Assembly (NCBI RefSeq): GCF_032854445.1 | Contig: NC_088300.1 | Location: 33,153,608 to 33,217,607 of the forward strand | From: Liolophura sinensis | Taxonomy: Eukaryota; Mollusca; Polyplacophora; Chitonida; Chitonidae | Direction of reading: 5' to 3' | Length of the DNA: 64,000 bases | Shown here: one piece after another, positions 21,466-33,369 of the stretch | How positions within the stretch are numbered: the stretch's first letter is position 1 | Layout of the letters: every line of letters starts with the position of its first letter | Program-made: the position numbers and the translations under genes | Notes under the pieces: generated by a model | Told to the model about the DNA's origin: nothing | Databases searched by the model: none | The model's input: only the letters and a program-made list of their open reading frames with translations

Positions 21466-21628
21466 ATGTTTTGCAATGCCAGTCATATTTGAGGTAAGTT
21501 TGTGTATAGCCAACTATGTGTCTGTTGTTAAAGGTATCATAAGCTGGGTAGAGGCCCTTGGCTGGTAAGGGCATACAATATGCAGTATACCCAAACTTAC
21601 CTCAAAGATGGCTGCCATTGCAAACCAT
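21466..21628. repeat. Foldback element, 42-bp arms, ~79-nt loop
   Basis: Arms 21466-21507 and 21587-21628 are reverse complements with about seven differences; the shared core is TTTGAGGTAAGTTTG. It may be a small MITE. Confidence 0.75.
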
Positions 21629-22127
21629 CTATATTGGTTTATGCATTGATTCTACAACACAAGACGGCAGATGTGCAGTACAGAAACCTGGGCATTCCCG
21701 GTACCATTGTATCAGACAATCTCCTTGACGTCAGATATCAGCCAGATTTTAAGAATACAATCTTATCACTCGGTTGCTAATGGTACAATAAATGTGCAGC
21801 ATTTAAAATCACCCGATCAGCGAGAGCAGCTATTACAGTTACGTGATGAACAATCCGTTTGGCGGCCCTTACAATAGAAGAGATTTAGTTATAGCATACA
21901 TATGCCAGCTGGTATCCTATATCTGCGATATATACCCAGTCTATAGAGCATATATTATTTATACATCATCAGCCTTTGCGTGTGGAATATTGGCTAGCCG
22001 TAATAAATAATGGGACAGTAAACAAGATACTGTTGTAGGTTACAAGTTTCCCTTGGATGACTTCCTACAACTGTAGATAAATCGCTTGTCACAGATAACT
22101 TATACTCACTCCTCTTCCCCCCTAAAA
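21629..22127. other. Intergenic, nothing recognised
   Basis: No supported feature. Confidence 0.5.
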
Positions 22128-22455
22128 CCAGCCCCGATGTCACAGTTGGTAGAGCGTCCGCTTCGGGAGCGATAGACCCAGGGTCAATCCTGAGTCCAGT
22201 TAATCCCGAGATCTTAAAAGAGGAAGTTGTAACTTCCTCGCATGGCCTTCAGCATGAAGGGGATAGTGCAACGACTAGTTAACCTGCATCAGTATAATGG
22301 CTCGGGCGGGCTGACTTACTTGCCTTCTCTAAGGCGTCTCAGTGAAGCTTCACTAGATACAAGAGCGGTGTAAATCAAGGAGGCACATTACATGAACTCT
22401 AAGGATTCCTTATCGTCATACGACTGAAAAATTGTTAAGTACAACAACTCACTCT
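22128..22455 (+). mobile_element. SINE family 2, full length
   Basis: The tRNA-like head has a box A match (CACAGTTGGTAGAGCG) and a box B match (GGGTCAATCC). The body has CATGAAGGGGATAGTGCAAC, GGCTCGGGCGG and GCTTCACTAGATACAAGAGC. The tail ends TGAAAAATTGTTAAGTAC and runs into CT-rich sequence. It is a tRNA-derived SINE; I do not assign a published family name. Confidence 0.88.
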
Positions 22456-23809
22456 CTCCCCCCACCCCAAAAGAAAACAATTGTTATCATGAAACTGTCC
22501 AAGAAATATTTGTGGGAAACTTAAAAGCCAAGGAAAGGTTATAATAAAGTATATGTCAGATGAAAGATCATTGGACGCTCATCAACGGTACAGATCATTT
22601 TTCTAAAAAATTTTCAAACCCAGCAGAATAGGCCTACTTTTAAACCATGGGGTGCTATCGTGTATATGTTAAGCACCATAAACCTGATCGATGTGACCTC
22701 ATTTGTCGCTATATGTTGAGAAAAGGGCATCCTGAAATGCAATGTTTCAAAAAAAAAAACCTTCACTTTGACAGTTGTCATGGTTTTTCGTCCGACATAT
22801 ACTTGATTTTAATGGTTTTTTTTACATCAGTTATATCCACAAGAACTTATGGAAAAGCTTTACATGTACTTTCAACCTCATTGGTAAACTATGGTACTTG
22901 TTCACACGGTTACTGGCTATGGTCTTTACTCGGAAAGTCTGAGGTTGCCAGATTATCAACAATTAACATAAATGGAAGCATGCGATACATTAGATTTAAC
23001 AGGGTTTACATAAGATAACGTCCACAAGGACATAAGAGCCCAAGTTATAGCCTTGGGTTTTGTTGAGATTCTTCGTGCATTCCACTTTTCTTATAGAGTG
23101 CTCTACTATACACTGGGCAATATGTCACTCAGGAAAAAGTAGACCCACTGTTGACGCTGCCGATATAAGAAGATAATATACATTAGTCCTAGCTGTAAAT
23201 TTGCAAGAATGAATTATTCCTCCAAGTCTTGATCAATACACTATACCCATAGTTAATTCTCTTTTAGTCTGGAAACCTTCAATCCTATATTGACATATGA
23301 ATCAAAGGTTTTCTTAGGTGTCAGGTTCCCACTGCAAATGTATAAAAATTTAAAAGAAAGTATCTTAATACTACCGACATTTTGAACGCTGGTTTTCCAC
23401 CGTGAGGAATAACAGTAATGTACAGAAAAAAACAACCTCTTCCGCCAACTCAGAAAAGTGATTCTAACACTAATTTAGCATGTTAATTGTGTCAACATCG
23501 GATTCCGCAAGTACATTGTTCTTTCCAGTTATGTAGCGTATTGTAATCCGTGATGTTTAATAACACTGATGTAACAAATGAAAGCCTATCGCCAATTAGG
23601 TCTGCTCTATTTATTAATTATTAATGCTGATTAATGGGTAAAAGCAGGTACATTGCGGTCATACATACTAGATATAACCTTTTGTGATGTAGTATATTAT
23701 GTGCGGCTGTACAAAATTTCAATTAAAGTCTCTCCTTAACAGTTTAACTAAGTGATATCCATTCATTGATTGTTATGTAACGACACACTCAAACATCGTT
23801 CACTAAAAT
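22456..23809. other. Intergenic, nothing recognised
   Basis: A 123-codon open frame at 22647-23018 looks compositionally random and has no domain. No gene is supported. Confidence 0.5.
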
Positions 23810-24125
23810 CGGTTACAGATATCGATCAATTTTATGGGTCTAGTACCAGGGATAAACCACCAAAGTTTTGGTAAGCTACTGACGAATTTTGTCACGCCTG
23901 ACGTACAGATGTGCACGCCATATTTGTGTAAGGCAAAAATATAACGTTCATCAAACGTTAGACTGAGCGTCAAAGCGTCAATAACCACTTACTCTAATCA
24001 AGCCCTCACATACTGAGAGAGCGGGAATTGTACGAATCCCCTTTCCAAGGCTGGTTCTGAACCCACACCCCGTGTGCCCTATAGCGATGGAATGGCAAGC
24101 ACCCTATCCACTCCCGACTGCCCTC
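23810..24125 (-). mobile_element. SINE subfamily B, degenerate
   Basis: Shares GGTAAGCTACTGACGAATTT with the 19095 copy (CAAGCTACTGACGAACTTTT) and has the same head, TTCTGAACCCACACCCCGTG, at the right end. Confidence 0.6.
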
Positions 24126-25261
24126 GTTATACTAAAACACGTTTTCTGGCGAGGTTCGTCCATCGATTGTGAGGCAGAAAGTGGTAAGCGATGAGCAAAT
24201 GAAATTGTCCTTATTTGTCCTTATAATAAGAAAAGTTATAATCCGTTGAAACACTAATCTTATCAATGTGCGATGTATATTGTTAAAATGGTAATTGAGT
24301 TTGTAAAAATATAACGCAGGTCACTTTATAATTTCTTAAATAGATGGAGAAAGTTAATAAGAGCGGACAATATATATAGATTGACCTCCCGAAATGTAAT
24401 GTAAACAAATGCTTCTCGCCATCTTAGCATTTCTTGCGTCAAGGCTACATGGGCGCATTGACTTTCATACAGTTTATGTCGTCAACTTCTACCCCCAAAA
24501 CATATATTTTCCTAATTGCGTGTGATACCATGCCAAGTCATCACATGAAGCATTTTTCTCTACAACATCTAAAAAAAATCGACCTGGCATGCACCACATT
24601 TTCTTAACGGCGCTTGCTGGATGTCACCTTGGTAACCTCCTGGTTGAGTGGTTAGAAATGGGCAAAAGAGTTTTCAGTTTTAACCCAAAGGAGACAACAA
24701 TTCTGATATGTTTTAACTGTAGGTGTAAGATAATGTTGACTAGTGTGTCGCTTGACCAGAAAGAGATACTGGAAGAAAATATTTATATATCCATGGAGTT
24801 TAATGAGTGAGTAAAAGTAATGCAGTTCTAAGCGCTGGCGATTTCCTATTCGGGGTGTTTACTACTGATTCCAAGCATACAACTTAATTAGGTGTAAAAT
24901 TAATAAGTATAATAAAACGCAATTAGAGGTAACTAATACTTGCAGCCGGAGTAGAGTCAAGCATTTATATATGTGAGGCAGCTAGCTCACATGACAAATA
25001 TGGAACAGCCATCACGGTAAAGTTTTCTGAATTTATTTTTTGGTATTTTACTGATATCAACAGTTCTGGCGTGTAGGAACGACTTGTTCAAACTTATTCA
25101 AACTACTCACTCACTCACTTCACTTCACATCGTATATAGATTCTCTGATCTCCATTGTTTATAGATGTATGATTAATATAACTTATCAGTGTGTATTCAG
25201 TATAATTCAGCCCTTCACGTTAAATTTATTTTAGTTAAATACTTTCATGCAATCAAGTAAT
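24126..25261. other. Intergenic, nothing recognised
   Basis: No supported feature; a 73-codon open frame at 24589-24810 has no support as a gene. Confidence 0.45.
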
Positions 25262-25385
25262 TTTATCACATAGTGGCTCTGTTCTCGGCCCTACGTGGGA
25301 AGGCCTACATGTCTGCATTAACCTACGGATGTTCGTAGGTTTTCCCCACGCTCTGCCTGGTTTCCTCCACCAATAAAATAACTAA
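25262..25385 (+). mobile_element. Core-SINE family 1, middle part, degenerate
   Basis: ACGTGGGAAGGCC, then GGTTTTCCCCACGCTCTGCC and TGGTTTCCTCCACCAATAA; the tail is short. Confidence 0.6.
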
Positions 25386-26270
25386 ATTAATTTTAAGATA
25401 TGATTAAATATGTTCTTATAGATTTTCGTCAACTGAGGCGAAATCCCGCAAAGGCTTTATCCCATGTCTTTACAGTTGTGGAACATAAACTTCAATTAAG
25501 CTATTGTACATTGTAACTACATTGTAACCACTGTTAATTAAGTCCTGTCTTTGGAAGTAAAGCAAATAAAAGCGCATTTCCATAAGAATCTGTATAGATT
25601 CATTAAATTTTTATGCCTTACTTTTTGCATTTTTTTAATGCACTTCCAGACAAAGAATTCCATAACGGTGACATTTTTGAAATCCATTAAGCTCCATTAA
25701 CATTTTGTTCGGACGTGAATATGCCGGAAGGGTAAAGTTGTTCGCTTTAAAATAACACCATCCCGTAATTCTGTTCCCTTTTTTTTCGACAACGACAGAA
25801 TATTAATACCTTAGTAGCTGTTAGCCTTGTGTAGTCGAATTCTAAATCCTTCAGGCCCTCTAGGAGCAAAATCTACACCGGCCTTGATTGCGGGAATCCG
25901 TGAAATCACTTAACGTTGCCATCGATTACCTGGCTTTCATCCCGGCAACTTTAGTTGTGCGCTCAGTGTATGTATTTCCATGGGCTAGATGGCAGTACAG
26001 TGTAAATAACAGGGCATCGATTAACTATATACATCGCTGTAATATTTTGAACTTATTCAGATCTATTCACGCTAGTAATTGCCTTCTTGGAGGCTAATTT
26101 TTCACAGAGCTGCCTGGTCGATTTTGATACCAGTTTATACGAACATCAGCATTGGGCCGCCGTATTTGCCATTTTAAAGCCCAATCTACGGTCCTCTACA
26201 TACATGTACGTGATATACTTCAGGTCAGTGTAGCCGAATGAACTTCCTTTAAAATATTCATATTAATTAA
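25386..26270. other. Intergenic, nothing recognised
   Basis: AT-rich sequence; no supported gene or repeat. Confidence 0.5.
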
Positions 26271-26640
26271 AGGCCCACCATAGTATCCTAGCAGGACACC
26301 CCTTGAAATGTTTCGGATTATCATTAGGGGTCCATGCTCGTATCCCAGCGGGACGCTTCTTGAAGTCGTTCAGATTATTAGGGGTCCACGCTACTATCCT
26401 AGCGGACACCTCTTGAAATTGTTCGGATTATTAGGGGTCCACCCTAGTGTCCCAGCCGGACGCTTTTTGAAGTCGTTCAGATTATTAGGGGTCCACGCTA
26501 CTATCCTAGTGGACACCTCTTGAAATTGTTCGGATTATTAGGCTTCCAGGCTTTCAAGCTTCACTTCGCTTGGAAGACTTTTGTTCTCGTTCAAATTATT
26601 AGGCTATTGTTCCTGCTCAGATTATTTTTCTTCTTCTCTG
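26271..26640. repeat. Alternating-monomer satellite (53/54-bp units, ~107-bp dimer)
   Basis: Monomer starts are at about 26271, 26327, 26381, 26434 and 26488. Odd and even units are of two types: one has GGACGCTTYTTGAAGTCGTT and CAGATTATTA, the other has GGACACCTCTTGAAATTGTT and CGGATTATTA. Same-type units are nearly identical, so the dimer is the repeat being copied. After 26545 it decays into partial units. Confidence 0.88.
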
Positions 26641-27689
26641 ACAACTGTTTTTGTATTTTGTGAGAAAACTGCGAGTCACAGCTGTTAATTTTCTACACAT
26701 GCATTACCAAATCGCTTGGGCTACCTGTCAGGATTCAAAAATATTGCGCAAATCGGTCGAGAAATGTGGAAGCTCGCTATTGGTTGTTTTAGTCACGTGA
26801 TGACCTGTGGTTGAATTTGAAGAAACAAGATAACAGTTAGATGTAGTTTGGCCTGCCGAAGACAACTGTGGTTTTAATTGTTTCCTACGACGTATAGTTT
26901 TTTCTTTAAATTGCAGTTATAGCTCATTCTAGTGTCATTTTTCAAATGTCACGTGACCGTCAATAGCTATGAAGCTGAAAATTGGTCAGTAGATAGATCA
27001 ACTACATATCTTCATTTCTGACTGTAAGAGCTAAGACTGATACTTTTGCCATTGAAATGCGTTTAAAACCTTGTTATTTTTATTCACAGTCAGCTCGTAA
27101 ACTTGCAATATCTCCAACACCGGTAAAGGTAAAAAAAAACCTGGACATTTTTGATAGCGAACCTATGAAGCAAGCTTTTGACGTTTTGTGCTATTTGACC
27201 ATTCACTTTATTTGGCAGCCATTTTGAACTTTTAGTGGTAAGCTTAAACATTCTTTTCCCGTAAATCGGCTGATGATCTTTACTGGAAATTTCACGTACA
27301 GATTTTGGGTGGATCGCCGTACGTATATTGTACAAAAACGTTTTGTTTGGTATGTAAGGTGTGCTGTAACTGACCAATGAAATTAGCTTACAAGTCTAAA
27401 AAGTGCTGAAAATATTTAAATAAACACACTGCCTAGTATTGCTTGACGTCAGGATTACAAATCTGTAAGAATTATTTTAGTACTTGGTATAGTTTTCAGG
27501 TTACGACAAAAAAGAGACAATCAACAATTTGAAGTAATAATCCCCCTCCCACTCCCAGCATACATACGTACAAAAATTGACAGGACCTCTCATTCAAAAA
27601 ACACGGAAGCTTATTGCTAGACTGCACATTTAAGCTGCCATTTGAGTGCAATGTTTTTTCTCCTTTTCACTGCCTTTCACCATAGCCCT
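26641..27689. other. Intergenic, nothing recognised
   Basis: A 95-codon minus-strand open frame at 27090-27377 has no recognisable domain. No gene is supported. Confidence 0.45.
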
Positions 27690-28060
27690 AATGAAAATCG
27701 CCCCTAGCAGTCACCGGTTCAAATCCAGTTGATTACTGCCAATCTTTGTTCTTTTTTTTCTTCAATTACCATGAAATTGTCAGGCAAGAGACTACCAATC
27801 CTAGCAGCTCTGCGACAATGTATTATTTCTGTCTTCTGCTCTCGGGCACAAACTTCACAACAATGTATTCATTCTGTCTTTTGTCCTCTGGCGTCAGCAG
27901 AAGATCAAAACTGCCTAATCTCTAATCTAGTCTTCAGTACTTGGACAGTTGTAAATGATGCCAGGCAGTATAGGGTTCAAATCCAGTACATTCCTTTACA
28001 TTTTTTCGTGTGTTTTTTTTACCACTATTATGAAGTTTATAGACACCAGGCTACAAGAAG
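27690..28060 (+). repeat. Two related tRNA-like repeat copies
   Basis: Two segments each carry a box-B-like GGTTCAAATCCAGT (27715 and 27980), then a T-rich tract, then an ATTA-YATGAA word and CAGGC. They may be short copies of a third tRNA-derived SINE. An ACAATGTATT(A/C) TTTCTGTCTT word is also repeated, at 27817 and 27861. Confidence 0.45.
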
Positions 28061-28358
28061 TGGTAAAAGTCTAGTCGTGTGGACCCCGGCAACGATGTTG
28101 GATAACAGCTTTAATTTATTTTATTGTTGTGTTTAGCCATAAATGTAAACATGTATACGTTGTATACACATTTATCACTATAGATGCACACAAGTCGCTG
28201 GTATCCACAACACTATGACAGTGTGTTCAATAATGAGTGTGTATGTGTGCTAGGGGTTTTCGTTATACATGTCACTTGCCAAAGCCTGGTTGTTTTCGAC
28301 TTATTCCTCCACTCATAACTCGGACAGCCATCGTCTATATGTATAACATTCTTTAATT

Positions 28359-28480
28359 AATTTATTTATTGGATTGGTGTTTTACGTCTTATACTCAAGG
28401 ATATTTCATCGATATGATGGTGGTAGGAAACCGGACAGACCTCGGGGAAACCCACGACCATCCGAAGATTGCTGAATAAC
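28359..28480 (-). mobile_element. Core-SINE family 1, 3' half
   Basis: TTTATTTATTGGATTGGTG, GGAAACCGGACAGACC and GGGGAAACCCACGACCATCC in reverse orientation. Confidence 0.85.
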
Positions 28481-30817
28481 GTCCTTTATGTTAAAACAAC
28501 AATGGCATAAATGCAATCCACAGACAGTGATTTACTTTTAAATCTGAACAATGTCGTTGTCACAAAAAGTCGTTGACATCGTTTTAAAAACATTTATTAT
28601 ATATATGTATACATATATTGGTTTTAATTTATCACTGTTCATCGTGGAGATGGTTCATTAATTAGCCTGGGCTTAAGCCAAACATGTCAAATCGATGTGA
28701 AGAAAAAGTGACCTTACAAGCTGGTTTGTGAAAAGGCGCCTGTTCGCCGAGCAACCATGCCACAATGTATGGCCTTGTCCCTAACCAAAGCACCCAAGTT
28801 AAGCACGCCACATGTCCGGATGTTGTCTTGTATAGATACACAGAAGGTAACGGTGCAGCTAATATCAGCTTTTCCACTATCTCCATCGACTAATTATCTT
28901 AAATTGCTTGACGTTAAACCCACAGCGCGGTCAGTCGGATATTCTGCGCTGTATTCCCCCCTGAAGATACAAAATAATTACGCTCGAAAGCTGCAATTTT
29001 TACAGATTAATACAATCAATAACCATTCCTATATGGGATTCTATAGTGGCTGATAAACCAACAGAACAAGCCACATTGTTTAGACTTACTTTTCTGTTTG
29101 GCCTAATGCTATGATGACATATTGGCCGATATACCAACAGATTACTAAAAGTTTTATTGTATATACGCTCTTTTCCACTTTATCCATGATGAATCTATAC
29201 GGCCCCTCATTTCAAAGGAATAAGTTCGAGTTCGAACTCCTGTGTCGCTAAGTCCTTTGGAAGAAGTGACTTGTCAAAAACTTGTTTTTAGACAACTTTT
29301 GCTGACATCAGTTTACCGATCACTAATCTCACCATGTTCTAGAGGCACAAATGAGAGCTCTTTCCTTTAGTTCACAAACGCTTAGCTCCTCAAATGTATG
29401 CATCGGTCGCTCACTCTAATTAACATTTTGTGAAATTTTTTAAGACGCCCATGTTATAGTATACGAAATCACAAACAGTTGCCGAATATTTCTGACAGCT
29501 ACAGATGGATTTTCTTTTACCTTTAGCGATAAAAGAGTTCGAACTCGAAACTTCCCTATTTACCATATTTTTGAACTTTGGACACAGTTTTCGGTGAAGA
29601 CTTCTTTTATGCTAGTTCCCATATGTTTAGACGAACATACTTTAGTTTTTTGGACTTGCAGTCATGTATATATATAGATGACATGCGAATTTCAACGAAG
29701 CTATCCATTTTTCCTATTTTAATGCATTCTTTTTTTCCATCTTCAGTTTACTTATAACCAGACAAAGTACATTTTGAGTAAACGTAAGAAAACGACCCGT
29801 AGGTCGGCCCGTATGTCTACATTATTAGCAAATATGTGCCTGTGTTGTTGTCAAAAAAACAAAAGCCTTCTTAACTTAAATGCCTTTCTAGTCACGTTGC
29901 GTTTGATATCGAAAAACAAAATTTGGAGCCCAGTACTCTAGATCTATGCGTACATACCACTGTACCTCCAAGCTGCAACTGATATCATGACACTGACTTT
30001 TGATTCAAATTGATTCTTCAGAGACATACCGGTGGTGAGTCGACTATCCTTGGGAGACAAAACAAACCTACAGCAGGGTTACAGCGTGTTTACGGATACA
30101 ACGGAGTCGGATTCCGTCGTGCTGTAATACAGAGCCCACAATGAAGGTGCATTCACAAACGCCAGCATCGACATATGGTTAACCAGAAAGAAGACGGGAT
30201 GAAGGTAAATAACGATATTCTGCTTTTGTAAATCCGTTCTTTCGCATATGAGTTCTTAAATACACGCTCAGACAGCCCAAGAACGCTACGTGCATGATAG
30301 GCTACCCTCAATTTGAAGTGGCCATGTAAAGACAAACCGAAAAACGACCAACATTTGATCAGTGTGATCGTAAGTTCGAATCCATGTACTGCTGTAGTTC
30401 GGCTACCGCTTTATGTTAGGAATTCTGTTAGGGTTTCGCAAGATTCAGCCATGCACAAATGTGAACACCGTCATGTGTGAAGCATTCTTGATGACGGGGT
30501 AAAACGCGAGTCGAATAATTTTATGATAAAATAAATAAAGAACAAGAGTGAAACAAGAAACTTGATGAGATCACGAATCGGTTTTAAACAGAAAAAATCA
30601 AATCACAATTCGGGTAGGCGTAGTATCCATGATTTTAAAACTGGTCTTCCTGGTATTTTCTTGTTTGGCGCTAAACATAATATATTAGGATAGCCCAAAT
30701 ACGGGTTGGTATTTCTGGATTGTGTGACTTGTTTGATATTTTTGAACGGCGCTTCAGTGAGGCTGCGTGATAAATATGACAGCGCTTGTGTATGCAAGTA
30801 GACAGCGTTGTAATATG
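28481..30817. other. Intergenic, nothing recognised
   Basis: Over 2 kb without a supported gene or repeat. The short GTTCGAACTC and GTTCGAATCC words at 29230 and 30373 look like decayed tRNA box B motifs. Confidence 0.45.
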
Positions 30818-30948
30818 ACGAAATTGCGGATGAGTTTCCTCGGCGGGTCCTGCATGATTTCCTCCTACCACAAAACTGGAGGCCCGCCGTCGTATAGATG
30901 AAATATGGTTGAGTACGGTGTAAACGGCCAATTAAATAAATAAAGAAA
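30818..30948 (+). mobile_element. Core-SINE family 1, 3' half
   Basis: CCGTCGTATAGATGAAATAT then GAGTACGGTGTAAACGGCCA and an AAAT tail. Confidence 0.75.
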
Positions 30949-32234
30949 TGACGATGGTGGTTTTGGATGTTCAGATCACGAATACTTAACTCTGCATGCG
31001 TGGTGGAAAATTTCCAGGCACGCTGAACAAAAGTACGGATTTTATTTGACCGTACTATTATACCAAATGTAGTGAGGCGAGCCCGAAGGCCGATCCGAGC
31101 AAAGACAGGCCTATAGATATCGTGTAAGTTTAATTCATTTACTAGTCATATTCGTAAGATACGGTAAATATGGCCGGGGAGATTCCGCTTTCTATGTTGG
31201 CTGCCATGTTGAAAGCATGGTGGGAAAAATACCAAAGTGTCAACAGCTCCAAACTGTAATATTTGGCTGCCCTGAACGTTTTTGATTTTATGACACATAA
31301 TTACCATTAATCTTTTGAACGACGTTTTCTTTCTCCGTGACTCTTAGCCGTAGTTGGCATAAGAGCCCGAAGACGAATTCTCGAAGAAATTCAGCCTTTA
31401 GGTATCCTAGGAGTCACGCGCAAATCAGCGATCGGCCCATGCTGTATGTTAGCTTCAACGGACTTTTCATATGACTCAGGTGAAAGTAAATTGACGTGCA
31501 TTTTTTTTCGAATGGGGAGGGTTTTCCCTTTTACTACGAAGTTTTTTCAATAACCTAGCTTATGTCTCAGTAGCAAAATCTTTATTTTTTAAATTACATC
31601 ACAGGTGAGGTCACTATTAATACATGTTTTTTATTTTCTAACAAACTGTTGTTTTCATCTTGTACATCATGCTTTCTTCTTTAATTTTAGTTTTATTAGC
31701 CATATATATGACAAATTTTGAAATGAAATAATTATAGAGTACAAGCGATACCTTAGATAATAAAATCTTTCTGATGTATATATACATGTATATCTGATGT
31801 ATATACCACATTGTCAGCATGGTCAGACATTGCAACATTCTCATTATACACTCTTCAGATTTCTGTTAAATGCATATATTTTGCACATAGAGCTAATTTA
31901 TATGGTACCTTTGTTAAAGCTCTTTTGTAACTTATTCAATTGTTTCTTATGCTATACTAGAACATTTTTCACTTACATGATGTCTGTCAATTCCAAACCA
32001 GACATAACCTGGAAAGACATGCATCATACCTCCCCAGGTAGCCTATCTGACAATTTGTACTGTGAATTACAGTTTTCTGTTATCCATCGATCAAGTCCAT
32101 CAGAAAACTATATTTTAGAGGCTTTGCGCAGCATGTTCTTCAGTTTTATTCACAATACATTCAACATTAGTAAAATTAAACTAAACCTTGAGATCTAGTT
32201 GAAAGCAGACCCCAACGCTTAATTTAATTGAACA
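30949..32234. other. Intergenic, nothing recognised
   Basis: The open frame at 31797-32198 (133 codons) is compositionally random. No gene is supported. Confidence 0.45.
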
Positions 32235-32352
32235 ACGATATTTGATTTATTTATTTTACTGGTGTTTTATGACGTTCTGAAGTATGTTTCACCAATAGGA
32301 CGGTGGCCAGCATTACGGTGGGAGGAAACAAGGCAGAGCCCTGGGGTTAACT
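32235..32352 (-). mobile_element. Core-SINE family 1, 3' half
   Basis: TTTATTTTACTGGTGTTTTA, GGACGGTGGCCAGCATTACG then GTGGGAGGAAAC in reverse orientation. Confidence 0.8.
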
Positions 32353-33290
32353 GAACTATTTCAACATGTATACCCTCTGTATCGTATTATGAACACTAAT
32401 GTACAAAGGGTATCGCATTTTTCTGGCAGCTACAAACACGGACAGTAATCACTGATGGTGTTAAACATATAACTCAGAAAAGAGTGTCAGCCAAAATAGC
32501 TTAAGACATAAGGCCATAGATACATTGTAGATCTGATTTCTGTACGAGGTGGTAAGTTAGCATCAGTTCACAGCCTGGAATAAATTTTGTTATCGAATTA
32601 TGATAGGCCCTATAGGACTTATGTGCTCACTGATTTATTTCATTTATGCCTTACATGTACTAGAAGTCTAGCAGCCTATACTGATCAATAATTTATTTTT
32701 ATTCTCAAATTAATATTTTCCCCAGTCTGCCCCATGTTAATTATTCCTCTCGTAAGAGGGCGTGGGACAGATGGAACAGCCAATTACAAGATTATACGTA
32801 GTCAGACAGCATTTAAAGTACATATAATGAAGAAATTCACCACATGTAACAACACAAATTTACATTTGACAAATTTTGCTTAGTCTTTAAGCTTCTATAT
32901 AAATCAAATGGCCTAAATGTAGGTAATATATTACACGTAGTTATTAATTTGCCTTGCAGATGTACAATGTATATGTAAACCTACACACTACGTTCGGTCT
33001 TAGGCTTTGCCTATATCATATTATACAGGAGTGTTCGCAAAGAAGAAATATCCCTCTTGAAAACACTCTTGTTCAAAAATGTTTTAAAGTAACTGTTTGA
33101 TATTTTACATTGTTCATTATATCTTACCTGGTATTAAAACACTGATAAATTTTAAAGCGCATGCCTGTAATATATATTGTCTGCCAGAGTAGCGTCAGGC
33201 AACTCGGTGCTGTGATATACACTTGTAAAACTGCTTGAATACTGTTTCACCCCTGATACTAAGATCTTCAGGAACGTTACCCGGTATATC
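32353..33290. other. Intergenic upstream of the lectin/PAN gene, nothing recognised
   Basis: No supported feature; a promoter for the gene starting at 33291 may lie here but none is visible. Confidence 0.4.
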
Positions 33291-33369
33291 ATGCAACTTT
33301 TCTTCTCTCCATTGCAGGAGATTAAAGCTGAAGTAACTTTCGTGCTTTTTTTGGTCACGATTAACACAG
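33291..33369 (+). CDS. Candidate first exon (signal peptide) of the lectin/PAN gene
   Basis: ATG at 33291 opens 26 codons (MQLFFSPLQEIKAEV then TFVLFLVTINT) and stops at a consensus donor, GTGAGT at 33370, in phase 1. The next exon (35238) needs exactly phase 1. The hydrophobic TFVLFLV stretch could act as a signal peptide. Phase and donor support it; the hydrophobic part sits late, so it is a hypothesis. Confidence 0.4.

Noticed and set aside
22140-22215. tRNA gene near AGTTGGTAGAGCG
   Set aside because: It is the head of SINE family 2; the 3' half does not close a cloverleaf.
22647-23018. 123-codon open frame
   Set aside because: Starts at a plausible ATG, but the protein looks random and has no recognisable domain.
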